DNA from: Lutjanus erythropterus
Taxonomy: Eukaryota; Chordata; Actinopteri; Lutjaniformes; Lutjanidae
Direction of reading: 5' to 3'
Assembly (NCBI GenBank): GCA_020091685.1
Contig: CM034601.1
Span: 7,276,429 to 7,340,428, forward strand
Length of the DNA stretch: 64,000 bases
Part shown: positions 1-15,500 of the stretch, in pieces
How positions within the stretch are numbered: the stretch's first letter is position 1
Layout: each line of letters opens with the position of its first letter
Made by a program: the position numbers and the translations under genes
The notes under the pieces: model-generated
Database searches by the model: none
Seen by the model: only the letters and a program-made list of their open reading frames with translations
What the model was told of the DNA's origin: nothing

Positions 1-1110
1 TATATTTACAAAAAACTATAAATACTTTATCAGTTTGAACATTAAGTTTCCTGTGTTTGTACTGTATTCAACTGAATATAGGCCAATATATTATGTTTTA
101 CACAAAGTCCGCCATGTTTTGGGAATTGGGGTTGTAGGCACACATATTTAAAACTAGTATATTCTCATGCAACAGTCCTGATGATTCAACTTAAGGGTCA
201 TTTTAGCAGCTGCTGAATTATAGTAAAGTGCTTAATTCATTTACATTATCATGATATAAAAATGTATTTATTTATTTTACAAAATACACACAATTCAACA
301 AATAATATTTGAATTCTTATTAAATGGGCCTAGACTACATTCTAATCAAACAATGTATAACTCTTAATAAATGCACGTATATATAAATATTCCATCTGCC
401 AGTCAAGCACAGCTCATGGTTTTACCGCAGATCCCCAGAAGAACAAATAAAATCGACTGTATTTGCCGTTCAATAACAGAGATTATGTGCAATCTAGTCA
501 GTTGGTGGCCTTACAGCACATCCACTAAAACACTGGTAACTCCTGGAGAAACTTCGTCAGGGAAATACACAAATCACCATCACTCCTCCTCCTGACACAG
601 ACTCCAGAGACCCTCTGCTGACCACAAGCTGCTACAATAACAGAGGCTTTACGATCTGATGCCGAGGCAAAGCTGGCGTTTCTCTAAAATGTCACATTTC
701 CACGTTAATGCAACCTGCCGCAGTTGCACCCAATTTGTCCCCAGGGATCAATAAAGTATTTGTGATTTTGATTAATGCATGCAGCCCTAGGAACTGAATC
801 ACACCCCTGCAAGTGTGTGAACTTGTCTTTATTATTACACACTTCCAGAATGAGGGATTTACTGTAGGTACAAGCTAGAGTGGAAAAAATGGCCTCTCTT
901 TCTGCAGAAGTTAGCCTGTAGATGCAACATTATTTTGAACACTATTTGGTGTCAGGTATTTTGTGTTGTGGTGGGGTCAAACTGTAAGAAGACCCTGTAT
1001 GATCTGTGATCATTTTGCATTGACTGGGACATAATTCGTAATTCTTTTCAAATAATCACATATTTGGCTGTGTGTACACTGCTGTGGACAGGGACTTAAC
1101 GTGCACTTAC
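1..1110. other. Intron 3 of the pof1b-like gene (left part of window)
   Basis: AT-rich sequence with no exon I can support on either strand. At about 720-775 a CCAATTTGTCCCCAGGGATC / AATAAAGTATTTGTG block looks like a LINE-type 3' tail. Confidence 0.5.
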
Positions 1111-4100
1111 TGTCCTCTGATCTTGGACACGTGGTCGGAGATGCAGGAGTGGATGTCACAGTTCTTCCTGTAGACGTCAGCCAGCAGCTCGCCGAAGTAG
1201 CGCGTGTCCAGCTTGGTCGGCTGGGGAAATTCCCTCAGCTCCGTCTTCACCTCCGTCCTGGAGATCTTCTCGACCACCGGCGGCGGCGGCTGCTTCTGCT
1301 GTACAATGTTGACAATCTCCACCTCTTCCACCTCCACGGACTCCTCTTCCTCCTCCACCTCCTCGACTTCCTCCACCTCTTCCTCCTGGAGAAGCAGAGC
1401 AGAGACAGATTTAAAGCCACCATTTTTACATGTTGCATGATTGAGTTCAGACATTTTAAAACCTGAAACACTGTTGTCTGCATTAAGTGTACATGATAAA
1501 AACTAGAGATCTTGTGTTGGCCGTCAACATGCTGACGTCCCGACCCAGGCATATTCAGCAGTCACTGCCACCGCACCCGTCTTTGAACTCCTCATGCCTG
1601 CATTCATGCTGATCTCAACCGCACACCTGTTTCATCTTGCAGTTGTGACGCTATGACGCTGACAAAATCTGTCAACTGACAAACATATGAACGCCGGGAA
1701 AAATACTCAAAGCCACGTCTGTGGTAATTCCTGGGAAAGAAGACGTCTCCAGGATCACATCCTGCCATGATGACACCCACAGTGAAAACAATAACAGGTC
1801 ACGTTGTCGCGGATGGTAACCACATGTAAATTGCTGATAGGATCCACACAGCAGCTCCCACTGTCATGTAGAAACAAGCAGCAGCCTTCCCCAAAAACTG
1901 CAGCCACAAAGTTGTGAGGATGCCGCAGTCTGAATCAGCGTTTCCCAAACCTTTTTTTTTAAATGACAAACCGGTGGGACCCAATTCATAACAGGCCTAA
2001 TCAATAAATCCTGGGAGTTAATTTGTGCAGAAATGAACAGACAAAATCATACATCACCATAGATCAGCCTTTATCTCCTCTCTTAGAAGAAATTTTTCTT
2101 TAGTAATGAGTAGTGATTGATAAAATAATCATCAGTTATTTGGATATAATGACTAAGAGGGTAAAGGCAAATAATAGAACAGCTAAAACAGTTTGGTAAG
2201 TTCAGAAAAAGGACATCACTTTACTGAAATGCAGCCTTTACAACCAGGAAAAGGCAACACTTATACCATATCACAATATAACAAAACTAGTCTTGCATTC
2301 TTTGCCTTATCCTTTGTTAAATATTTTAGAAAAGAGAAGTAAATGCATTTAGGCTGCGTTAACAGGGCATCTCGTTGTTTTGTTTAAAATAAGTGCGTTT
2401 AGGCCCTGTGCCAAATGTTTTATAAAAGGTGTGCTGCAGGTATAAAGCTTACATTTCCAGAATTTCTCCCATAGTCTGTTATTTATTTGGCAACCCAAAT
2501 AAAATCTCCTGTCAAGACCCAGTCACTGGGAACGAGTGGTCTTAATTATCACTGCATGCTGTAGCATTGAGACTGTCTTTAATTGGGACTGAGGTGTCCA
2601 AACAAGGACAAACAGGCAGAGACTGAATGTAAATAAAAATGCAGACAGCAGTGCAGACTCAGTGATGAAACCAGGACCTCCACCTGCTCTCCTGCATGGT
2701 TCCACTCTGCACTCATCCACATTGCAGCCACACGTGATGTGAGCCAAACACACCCATTGCCTCCTTTTATCTACATGTAGCAACAGAGTCAAACATTTGT
2801 TGCATAACCAGTTAGCTGAGCTGAGCTGAACTGCTGCTGTGTGTGTTCACTTCACTCTTCACACACAGAGCACTTTCACTCTCTGCAAACACCTGCCTGT
2901 CAAACTCTGTTTGCCGACACATGACAGACTCACACCGACATTAGTTATGTTTGTCTTGTCTTGGTTCGCCCTCTGCCCCTCTATATTTAGGTCCTGTGAG
3001 GAAAAGCAGAGGAAGAAAAGCTTTATTTATTATTTTCACTTCGGCCAACCAGACCTCGAGCACCACGCTGCAGCCACAGCATGACCTCATCACCAGCTTA
3101 TCAGCAGAGGGGGAGTCCTGAGTGAGATTAAATCAATGCAATGAATGAAGTTTGGCGCTTCTTTTTTGTTTGTAAAAGACAGGTTGGCTAGGTTTTCTCA
3201 CAAGCCTGTATTTCTTAAATCACACTTTTGGCCATGTGAGGGACTACAACTTATCAAACGGTGCTGCTGTTTTTCTTGTAGGTTGTGCAACCGCACCAAG
3301 GCCCCCCAGGCCAACGCGGGGCCCTTAATCCCTACCTGTCCCTCCAGAGGCTATAAATCACTAGTACTGGTGGAGAAGGTTTGAGCAGAACTAATGTGTT
3401 GGTTTGAGGCCATGTTTTAATGATTTAAAGGGCGGCTCCCACTTAGCTGTGAGCAAAAAATAGGTGATGAAAGTTAGAGCGCTTGATGCCCTCCCCTCCC
3501 TCGACCCAGGGGGTTTAGAGTAAAGTCAAGTCAAACTTATTTCAGCAACATAAACTGACCAAAGTGCTTGGGAAGAGGACAACAGATCAACAGAGCAGAC
3601 AACAAAATAACGCATATACTCTGGTAGAGGTCGAGATAAGATCAGTGAGTGTTGTAATTATACTGTATGTAGCAAGGTCATCATACAGAACCCTACATTA
3701 GGTCACGTTTTTAAGTTTTTAAGGCACCTGAAGCACTAACTATTCTATTCTAAGTTGCTGCTAAGTTCCATACAGTTTTTAGTGGTGTTAATATGAGTTA
3801 GATTTAGGTTAGATATTATCTGTTTTATACTTTAATGTTTTTGTGCTGTATGGGTGAGTGGATTTACTTTTTTTTTAGTTTTCTTCTGTTTCTTGTAGCC
3901 CAGGACAGACAAACTGTATGGCGCCTTTAACGTTTTGCATGAGTTTCGTGGCTCTACTACACATTTGGAAGGGGAGGGTGAAGCGAGTGGGATTCAGTTG
4001 GTTGTTGGTTGCTCACCACTAGATTCCACTAAATCCTGCAGACTGGTCCTTTAAGTTACACGTTCTGCGCAAAAACACTCACAGTATTTGCAGGTTCGTG

Positions 4101-7100
4101 CAGGGATTACATGTTCCTACATAAATTGTCATCCAGACTATGAGCTTGTTTCAGGTTCATCTTGGTTTCATCACTGACAAAAGAAAAACAGAGATACAAA
4201 GCGAGATGTCGGGATGTATTTCCAAAGCACTAACATGATATGAAATGTTGAGAAGATTTTATCTGATGTTTTGCCGTCTTTAGTATCCAATCTGTGGCTG
4301 TGCAGAGTGGTTCAGCCAGATTCCACATGAGCCTGGGGGACGATCGGGAGTTTCTTAGCAGGTGAAGTTCACACTGTTATGCCACCAAGACCCACACGGA
4401 GCCCTGCAGCACTTCCATATCATGTTCAGCTTCTGTTACACAGGTGTTCGTTCCACTGTGTGGTAATGTTTTCAGTCAGCGGTGGCTCTGTATTGGAGTG
4501 CATTATTATTGAGATTTTAGTTAATCTACATTAGCATACAAGAGGGGGGCAGAATATTACAAACATATCTACAACATGTCTGTAATTTAACAAACAAAAA
4601 TGCCAAATATTTTGCAGCCCCAGCTGTGACTTTGCTGCTTTTCTCAGTTTCATATCATCTGGAAACTGAAATCTCTCTCTCAGCCAACCAAACTCCATTG
4701 GTGAAAACAGCAATTTTTCCTCACAGAACACGAGAGTTGCTGGTCTACCGCTGCCTTGATCTTTTACTTAGTTTGGGTTATTGTGTGACTTCTGTGTTTT
4801 AAAATGATTGACTGGATTCACCAAAGTCACACAACAACACCAACAATCTAACAGGTCGAGGCAGCAGCAGACCAGCAACTCCTGTGTTCTCTGAGGAAAA
4901 ATTGCTGATTTTGCCAATGGAGTTTGGTTGAGTGAGACAGTGATATCTGGTGTATATAAGTGCAGTTTCCCATCAGAGAAGGCTTTCTGACGGCGAGGTA
5001 AAGGGGCGGAAATATTCTAAATATAGCATATACTTACAGTGATACTGATTTGCTTTCAGGTGGGCCTTTTTGTGGCTAAAATAGGTCACTTAGCTCCATG
5101 CTGGTGCCACTTTCTGCTTCTCCAAACTGGAGCTGCGTTGACCCTTATCTACTGCAGGTAATACACTGACTATAAATCATTTGGCATATGTAGCCAGAGA
5201 GTTACAGTGTCACAGAGGTGTTGAGCTTCATACAGGATTTATAGCAGGACTGTTTTATCTGACATCACATAAGAATGATGCAGGTGTTCCTGATAAACTA
5301 GTACAACTGACTATCAGGAAGAAAAACACTTCAGATGCCAAAGCTCCTCGTCTCCTCGTGTTTCTGAGGCCCACTGCACTTCCTGTAGCCACCACCCACA
5401 CAGCAGAACCAATCAGAATCATCACTACCAGGAAACACCGACACAATAGTTGAGTTTTGTTTTCATTTTAAAAAAATGTTCAAAAAAAATTCAAGGAAAC
5501 TCAAGACAGGAAGAATAACAGAGGAGTTGAGTCTGAAAGGCTTCACAGATCACAGGTTTGATTTCACTGAACTCCAGCAGGCTCAGTTATTGAAATTTAG
5601 TGAGCAGGAACCAACAGAATTTGTGAGGAACTTTAATTCCTGCAGGGAGCCTGTTATGTTGTTCAGGACAAATTACGTAAAACAGGGGGTTTTGGACTTT
5701 GCGCTTTGATGGGAAAAACTGTTTGCTTTGCCAAAACCTGAATCACAGCATGACAGAACACGGTCATACGTGGACCCAAACTCAAACAAAATCATGAGCT
5801 TGCAACAAACTTTATCCCTAAATAGGCCGACCTATATCAATGCAATCTTTAATTTTCAAAAAGTGCAGGTTTAAACATTCTTATCATGTTGCCAAAACAG
5901 CCACATTAAAAGACAATTAGAACAAGGCTATAACGTGACAACGGGTAAAGCAAATGTGACGATTGACAAGAAGATGAGAGCATCGTGAGTAAGTGAGAGG
6001 AGGCCAGACTGTGGATGCTGTGGCGGTGTGTGTGTGTGTCGAAGAGAAGAGATGGCGAGAAAGAGCAGCTGGCGCCGGACTATCGATGCTTTGAAAAATG
6101 AGCGTTGCAAGCATTGCAAATCTTCAGTATCGACATTTATCAATATATCAATATTTTTAACACTACTTCCTATGAAAAAATGTCAGGTGATGTAGTATAA
6201 AGAGCGAGGAAGTCTGCGTATGGAGGAGATGGATTGGAGACTGATTGATTGAGGTTCGAGTCCTGTGTGAAACCAAAATTCAACTTTATCTGGAGTTTTT
6301 CGCGGAAATAAAACCAATGACATGGCCTGTTAACTCACCCTAAACGCATTTATTTCATATTTATAAAGCAATTTATCAGCAAGTATCCAAATGTAAGTGC
6401 TTGTACTTGATCTGAAAGAAAGTGGTTATCGGTGCATCCGTGATGTTTATGTTAGGACTTTGGCACATGAACTGCACGTAATTTGAATGTGTAAAGTCGT
6501 GTTATTTGTATGCAGATTGAAGGGACTGGGTTGGATAAAACTATATGGGGCATATTAGGCCACATGAAAGCATCTTAAAAACAAACGAGCGACAGTAAAT
6601 TAAGAACGTATTTAATATGCAACAAATGGCAAACCTATGGAGTTACCTTGATCTTAAACAGATCCAAGTCCAAGTGGTTGAATCAGGGCTTGGCACAAAA
6701 GCAAATAACTCAGATGACACATAACTCTGACATCTGACAGTGTGGGGTTGTAAAAATCAAACCCTGCCTTTTCTGGCTGCAGGAAACACCATGAGAAACC
6801 TGCAGTTCATTTTACGATCCTTCAGATTTAAAGGGAACCAGCGGGACCAAACGCCAGCACTTTTAGGGTTATCATTTTTTCTATTTAGACATTAAATGCG
6901 AGGAACGGAAGAGCGTTACGTAAACGATCCCTGTGATCATATGGCGGTGGGTGTGTCTCAGAGCTTGCAGGGCTGTGGCTGCTACACTAACATGCCTGTC
7001 ATTCCTGCAGAGACAGGGAGAGTAGAGACGACAGACGGACGGACCAGAGCCAGTTTGAGGACAATCAGCCTCGTTATCTCCAGACATACCAGGACATATC

Positions 7101-9464
7101 AGTCCTGATGATGAGACGCTGCTCATTTTACTGACATTAATCCCAACTTCAAATACTATTGGAAATATCAGAAGTTTCTCCAATAATATTCTATTATTAT
7201 CTCTCATCATCATCTCTAGTTTACCATTTGAGTTCATTTCTCAGTGTTTTTCTTGCAAGTTATATGGCAAAAGTTTAATATCTCTATCAAAATAAACCAA
7301 AGACAGTTCGTGGAAATTGTTGCTGCTTCACCAGTCAACCAAGTGTTCCAGTAACAAAGGACCAAATGAAAAAAACAACTTGCTGACAGAAACTGACTGA
7401 CTGGACGAGTCTGCTCTTTATTCAACCAAGACGGTGAGGCAACAAGGTTTTCATCAAGGTGTTTAACAGAACACTATGAAAGGCAGAGTGTTTGTCATTT
7501 GTCCAATAAAAACAACACACGGAGAGCCGGGCTGTAGAGTAGACCTGCAACATGATCTTCACAATAAATTGATTAGTTGTCGGATCCATAAAATGTCATA
7601 AAATGGTAAAAAAAAAAATGTTGATCAGTGTTTCCCAAAATGTCTTGTTTTGTCCACAAACCAAAGACCTTCAGTTTACTGTTACAGAAATGTAAAAAAA
7701 AAAAAAGAGAGAAGCTGAAATCAGAGAATTTGGATGATTATTTCTTTAAAAAATTACTCAAAACAATTAATAGATTATCAAAATATTTGGTGATTTATTT
7801 AATAGTTGTCAACTAATTATTATCCATTAATTGACACCTTGATTAACAATCAACTAATTGTTGCAGCTACACTTTAGGTGAAGCGGCACTTCCAACACAG
7901 AAATATGTTTTATGACCTGGAATCACCTGAATACAATAGTTTAGAGGCGGGGGTGGGAAATACAGATAATATCTTTTATTTTAGTGCCTTTACTAATATT
8001 TCTTGTGATATAAATTCAACAGAGACACAGTTTCTGGCTGTGTACCTGAGCAGGTAAACAGCCAGGCATCACCAAACACCTTGGTATTTATACTGTATTC
8101 CCAAAGACTGGGTCGTGACCCACAGGTGGGTCACAGGAGATTTTATTTGAGACGCCAAATAAAATAAAATAAAATAAAGAACTATGGAAGAAATGTATTA
8201 TATTAATATAATTAAGCATAATTTTGTTCTCCTAATGAGAGGAAATAGAAACGACAACACCTGTTAATTCAGCTAAATGCATTTATTTATGTATGTAACG
8301 TGTTTACAATGACATGCATCAAGATCAGGGTCGGAAATTATGATTACTTTAATTTTCATTCATTACTTAATTAAGCAATTAGTTGTTTGGTCTATATAAT
8401 GATTTCAAAAAAAAATGTGAAAAATATCAATCAGTGTTTCCCAAAACCTGCGATGACTTCCTCAAATGTTTTCCCCACAACCCAAAGATATTCAGTTTAG
8501 GATCATAAAGGACTAAAACCAGAAAATATTTATATTTAAGAAGTCAGAAATCAGAGAAATGTAACTTTTTTTTTTTTTGTTTACAAAAAACTACCAAAAT
8601 TGATTAATGGATTATCAAAATGTTTGGCAAATAATTTAATAAACAGATAAACCATTGCAGCTCTAGTCAAGATAAAACGGTATAAGATGATGCAGGAAAA
8701 ATGGTCAGGAACATTAATTTATGCAAAATTTAAGTCTTACCCAGATCTATTAATAGCGTCTGTTATGGTTTGTGATGGTTTTTCATTTTTAAAAAGTGAG
8801 TCCCCAGAAAAAAAAAAGTTTGGGAGACGCAGCTGAATAGAAGAATCTCCGATGGCAACAAAGTTCTGTTTTCTATTGGCATACAAGTCAATTCAATTCT
8901 GTTCATAAACTAGAAGGACTCACTGAGAGCACAGAACTCACCAAGAACAAAAGCTCAATCTCACAATGTTAAAGACAGTGCAAAATAATTTGTGCGTTCG
9001 CCCCGTGATTCAGATCTGTTCCAAAATTTAATGTTAATTTAATTTCTTAAGCAGTGCTGCACCCTTCAACCAACTTTCATCAAAATCAAACCAGTAGTTT
9101 TTCCGTAATGAAAAACAATCTGAACACACCAGGCCACTTGCAAAGCAAAACTAAGAGCTATGTTCTCTGTTTTATAAGGAAAACCCCATAAATCATTTGC
9201 ACAATCCCTGCAATCATCTTAAAATTACGTCCCCTGCCTTTTTGTTTTCTTAGGAGTTGTTGCTGGCAGTGGTGGTGTTCATTTTCAGGGATCACAAAAA
9301 TGCCTCAGGTCGACTCCGACGCGGTTTAATATGCAGCTGACCTGCAGACGCTAAATTCCAGAGATTCACTGCAGACCTGAGCTCATACTGCTGTGCAGAA
9401 TGTGTGGCAAGATAACAGCAACCTCATGATGATAGGTTAGTGGGTTAGAGGTGCAGCAAAGGAC

Positions 9465-9534
<70 letters not shown>

Positions 9535-12500
9535 TGTGGGTGTGTGGGTGTGTTTGTCTGTGTAAGGCAGACTGACCTAGACAAGTGTGAGAGGACAGGG
9601 AAAATGTTTTCATCCAATCTGTCCAAGTTGAGTCCTCGAAACTTTATTTGCTTTTAAAAAAGTGGAAAGAAATGTGCAAATTTTCTACAAACAAGTGTCT
9701 GTACTTTAAAACAAGAAAGATAAGTCGGTCACTCCACTAAAATACAAAAAAAACCAACTTAATTTTAGAAAATACTTAAACAACAAACTTTTGAAACATG
9801 TTGATCAGACACAACAAAAACCTGACTAAAAATTATGAAGCACATTTCCACTATTCTGTTTTTATTTTAAAAGGATAGTTCAGATTCAGACAGGGTCAGG
9901 AACAAAAGGTATGTTAGCAACTTTAAAAAAAAAAATCAATATCACTTCAAGTGTACACTATATTTAGAGTATCTTCACAGCTTTACTTTGCCAACAGACA
10001 GACTTTTCTGATCCAAGTATCTCTCTCTCCAAACAAACCAAACTCCAGAGGCTAAATCTGTAATTCTACCTTGCAGAACACTGGAGCTGCTGGTGTACAG
10101 CTGCCTGGCTCTTCCAGTTAGTTTGTGTGATTTTGTGACTTTGCTGAATCCGAACTGTACTTTTAAAACACGAAAGTCACACAATAACAGATTGAGGCAG
10201 CAGTACAGCAGCAGCTCCTCCTCCTCCTCTGCAAGGTAAAATTGCTGATTTCACCCACTGAGTTTGGCTGGTTTGGAGAACGATATTTCGCTGATGTAAC
10301 TTTAGTTTACCAACGTAAAAAGCTGTCTGATGGCAGGATAAGGCAGTGAAAATATACTGACTATTGATAGGTACCTCATACTACCTCCCTTCTATTATTT
10401 AACTATCTAACTATTTGAAATATGAATCTAATTATTAGTTGCAGCCCTACATTTGCCCTTCTGCAGTGTGGGGTTGTTTATGTTGATGCTGTTTTCACTG
10501 AGAGATAAGTCGAGATAAGATTCCTCTCTCTGCCTGGGGCAAACCGCCTGCAGATGTGATGACAGATTAAAGCGTCCTGAAAGGTCAAATAAGCTCAAAA
10601 AATTCCTGTTTCTCATGTAAACAAAAATCACTCGCAGGATCAGAAGTTGATCTAGTTTTACCTCTGGAGGCTGTGAAAGGAGCGTCCCACAAGAGCAGTA
10701 ACCCAATATCCAAACTCAATACATCATCGCCTCACCTCTTCACCATGTCAGGCCCTCCGGTGTGTGTGTGTGAGTGAGTGTGTGTGTGTGTGTGTGTGTG
10801 TGGTGATGTAGGTCAGTGTGTGAGTCAGGCTCTCAGGACTCTGTGTGACCGAGTAACAGTAGAGGTTGTTATTGGAGTGAGAAGAGTCACTTTACAACAC
10901 AGGCTCTTTGTGCGAGTCTCTGTGCGCGTCTTTGTGTGTGCGGACTGAAAAACGTCTCCTTATCAAGTAATTTGGTGTGCGATTCAGTCAGAAAAATTTA
11001 AATTGAGCCTCAGGTATCCCAACCTGTTTTCAAACTTTGTTTTTCAAGTTTTTCCCAGACATTCGTTTTCATTTTTCTGATTCTTCTTCCACAACCTGCC
11101 GTATTATTTCCTCTGTAAACATATCGCTTGACAAAGAGGAAGATTTTTGCAAAACAAGAACGGGATTAGGAAAATCTTACATGAAAATAAATGTGCCAAT
11201 AAGAAACACACACAAAGTCATCTTTCTAACTGCGATCCACGATTCAAATCTAGAGGTTACACCTGTGCACGAGATGGACTTCTGTAAAAACCAGTGAGAG
11301 CTACTACAGTCAATCACTTCAAACTCCTCTAGACTGCTACCTCCTTCACCCAAACTACAAGGTACTACTTTCTTTCTGCAGTAGAATTAATTAAGAGTCT
11401 ACCAGAACTAGTTTCCTTTAAATAGAAAGAAACTAGCTCTGGTAGAACCTAGCGCCATAGAGTCCAAATATACAGGAGAGAAGGCAGACATCTCTACGGT
11501 CGATATCTCAAAAACTCTGCAGCTCGCACCAAAATGATCTAGAGTGATAAATAGGGGGCAAGTGGTGAACTCTCCCTTTAAGGGCTTTTATTCTACTGTT
11601 ACTGTGTTGCATCTGTTAATGTTTATCTTCACAACCACACGATCACTTTGACATTTCTGCTTTTGTTCAGCTTAAATTAGCAAGATCATAACAAGTGAGC
11701 TACAGAGGTTGGAAGGCAGATTTTTTTTAACTTTGAATACTCTTTCCCCACAGTCCCAGCCTTTATGCTAAGCTACATTAGCTGTCTGCTAGCTAACAGA
11801 CATGCAAATGTTATAAATCTTCTCATCTGATTCTCGACCGGAGAACTAAAAGGCTCATATTTCCCTAGATGTCAAACTATTCCTTGGAGCTCTCTTTGCA
11901 TGGTGCCAAACCATTTTATTTATTTGATTTTCATTAACCTCACTTAACAATGACATTTTTTGTACCTGCAGGTTGGAGTTTTCTCCAGCTTTTCTCCCTG
12001 GTGACACACTGAAGCAGAACTATAGTCTTTTCAGAAAAATGGCACACATTCACTTTACCGGTCGTAAATCAGAAGATCTCTTTCATTGGCAAACGGTTCC
12101 TCAAAACAGTTGTCACAGTAACAACGCCAGCTTATTTTCTTTCCTTCCAACATCCACAACACGACTCAACAAACAGCCAGTTCAGTCCTAACTTATGTAG
12201 CATCTCTATGATTTATAAGTTATAGATTTATGATTTCATTCTGTCATTTCATGTCTGTGTTGTGTGTATTTATATCTTTTATCTCGCAATGAATGTGCAA
12301 TCTTTTTTATAGTTGTATGTTATTATTATTGTGTCTTTGGTGTACCACTGTACTGTTTTTTTTTGGCTATGTTTTGTATTGTATTCAAGTAGATTGTAGC
12401 TGTGTGTAGCACTATTGCACAAACCAAATCCCCCCTCAGGGACAATAAATTATATAAAAGTATATCTTATTTTATCTGCACTGAAAAATATGTTGACGAG

Positions 12501-15500
12501 ACAGAGGAGTCAGTGGCTGCAGACTGGTTCGGGCAAACAGCTTTGTCTGACTGAATGACAAAGCAAAGACAAAATGGCAATTCAGTCTGATTATCAGGTT
12601 AAACTTAGACTCACAAGTCAGGCTCTAATTCCTGAACAATCTCCCAGCTTTTGTTGCTAAAACTGTGTGGAAGTTTATGAAAAATTCTTTGCAGAACCAA
12701 TCCAAAGTCTTTAGGGCAGCCCTTCGGCGGTGAGATGAAGAAGTTGTGTGCTTGCTACTGATGCAAATGAGTGTCATTACCGGTAAGACGTGTCCTTGAC
12801 AAAAACTGTAAGAGGTGTACGTTTTTAGCGCTCAAGCAACCTTGAATTTAAAAATCCAATCCATTAGCAGTGAGATCTCTTAATTATCTCGTATCGCAAG
12901 GCTAGATTCAACTTTTACAACCAAATCAGAATCAGGAACCGACCAGTCCAAACAAAACTGATTTAAAGGATCAAACCAACTCTGCGCCACCGCGTGCAAA
13001 CCACGAGGCGATAACTCAGTCACACCACCAGCCTGACAGCTTCAAACGGAAGAGCAGATGGAGCGCAGATGTGATAAGATAAAAATACACGGATGACTTT
13101 GAGCTGCATGAATCCGAATGAAAACAGTCAGAAAGCTCAGTGAACATGCAGAGACGATCCTGCAAAGAGCAACTTTCAGCGTTCAAAGAACTTTTTAAGA
13201 GTAAAATTCAAGCACTTTTTAAGCAATTTTAAGGCACCTAACCCGAAAATCTCCAGACTCTCAACTTGGGCTGAATAATTAAATGATGATTGTGTAGATG
13301 AAACGTTGTTTTATTTGAAAAAAAAAAACCTTTCCAAACTGCCTCTGACATATTTTTCATTGCTCTTACATGTACATTTTAACTGTCACAAAATGTAAAA
13401 GCTCTTAGATTTTGTAAAAATCTGTGGACAGCAAGGAAAAATGATAAAAAATCTTTCCAGACTTTGTATTGAGATATTAAATGTATCTTTATAATCATCC
13501 ACCTGTCTGTGAACATGTCTGATTATATACTAAAAAAAACTGAGGAGGTGCAAGCTGACTGTGTGGAAAAAACATGGCTGCATACTTGTGCATCAGGTGC
13601 AAAACTGTGAATTTAGTGGACACTGAAAAAACTGCATTATGAGGCTTAATTAATTCAAATTGGTGCAAATTTGTTGTTCCATAATGGTGATGAAAGTGAA
13701 TCGTAAAAGCTTCAAATCGACGCCAAACAGATACATCATGAACATTTTATTGTCATGTAATTTATGGACATTTAATTAAAGGTTTTTGCAGATCCTGAAG
13801 CGATTTCCTCAGAGTAAACATTAAAAACATGACGTACTGTTTGTCATTCTCGCCCTACCACAGTGTGACGCCTCCTTCACTGTCCTGTAATTAAGCGTGA
13901 ATATTTCACATACCCTACAGTGGTGGGAAAAGCTGCTTCTGCTTCTTGAACAGAGACCAACAAACTATTTTGAAAAGGAAACGCCGCTGAAGTTCATCTA
14001 TCGGATACAGTTTGTCATAATCCCATAATCCTTGGATCTGTTTAATCTGAGTTCACCGCAGAGTCGCTCTCGCTGTTGGCAGGTGGAGAGAAATTCTTCA
14101 TCCTCACGAGTAGCAAACATGTCTGCCAACAGCCCTAACGCTTCATCACACTTGAACCTCAACCTGTTTGAGGAAACATCACGCGCCTTTCACTCAGCTC
14201 CTCCAACTCTTCTGTCACCACGACGTTTATGGCTTTGACCTCTGACCTGCTCAAAGCTGATTGTTTACACACTGTCAAAGTTACAGAGGTTGATTCCAGC
14301 TGGTTTCACTCTGCATTAAACAAGGACAGATTTCTAAAATGTAAAATATGTCTGAGCCAGTGGTGGAACAAGTATTGACATCCTTTACATAACTAAAATA
14401 TTAATACCACACTGTAAAAATACTCTGTTACACTTAAAATGTAACTTAAGTAAGTATTAAAAGTAAAAATGTAGTTGGTTGAGGTGGAGCTCGTTTTTAA
14501 CTGTTTTGTATAGGACCGCATCTAATGATTGTTATAATTATCTGAAATTATCTGCTGATTATTTTCCTCGATCAGCTGATTGTTCGGTTTGTAAAAATTT
14601 GGAAAGTAGTGAGAAATGTGGTCCCAATGACCCAGAGACAAAAGTGACACCTTCACAACACTTGTTTTGTCCAAATAATAATCCAAACCTCAACATTATT
14701 AAAGAAAATTTCACATATTTAATTAAATCAATCAATCAACTTAACATTCCTGGTGTACTCAATTGTTCTGTTAGATAGTTTTATATATAAGAAAACATAT
14801 TTTACACATCTTTTATGAGCTCTTCATATGTTTTGTAGGCAAAAATGTTGAACAGCTCATTAAAGTGCTGCTGTGATAGCCTCCACCTTTCTGGTTACAG
14901 GCTTCGGTTCAGTTTAGAAAATGAAGACACTGGTTAACTAATCAATTAATTGACTGATAGAATATCAATGAGCAAAAATTCCAAAGACTCTCTGGTTCCA
15001 GTTTCTCCAGTGTGAGGATGAGAGCTCCAACAGCTAGTCACTTAATTGATTAGTTGTCAACTATTATATTTTTCAGCAGCTATTTTAATGACTGATTAAT
15101 TGTTTTGAGTCACTTTTTAAGAAATTCTGAACTAAACTCAATATATATGGAATGTGGACAAAACAAGGCATTTGAGAACCTCAACTTGGGCTTTGGGAAA
15201 CATTTTTCACCGTTTTCTGACATTTTTTGGACCAAACAACTAATCAATTAATCAAGAAAACAATCAACAGAATAATCAATAATGAAAATAATTCTTAGTT
15301 GGAGACCTAAGTGAGGATTTGCTGCATTGAATTGCTGATCAAACAGAACAAAACATTTGAAGACATCGTCTTAGGATCTGGTAAATTGTGAACAGCATTT
15401 TTTACTATTCTATAGACAATATGAACAAAATGAAAATATTCAGCAGATTAATTGATAATGAGAGTAATATTTAGTTACAGCTAGGGCTGTACGATATGTT

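Noticed and set aside
5181..5709. Two consecutive plus-strand frames of 90 and 77 codons
   Set aside because: No family resemblance and no splice signals joining them; the first starts at the border of a fold-back repeat.
9366..9657. Open frames on both strands encoding long His-Thr or Cys-Val repeats
   Set aside because: They are translations of the (TG)n microsatellite; no start context, splice structure or conservation supports a gene.
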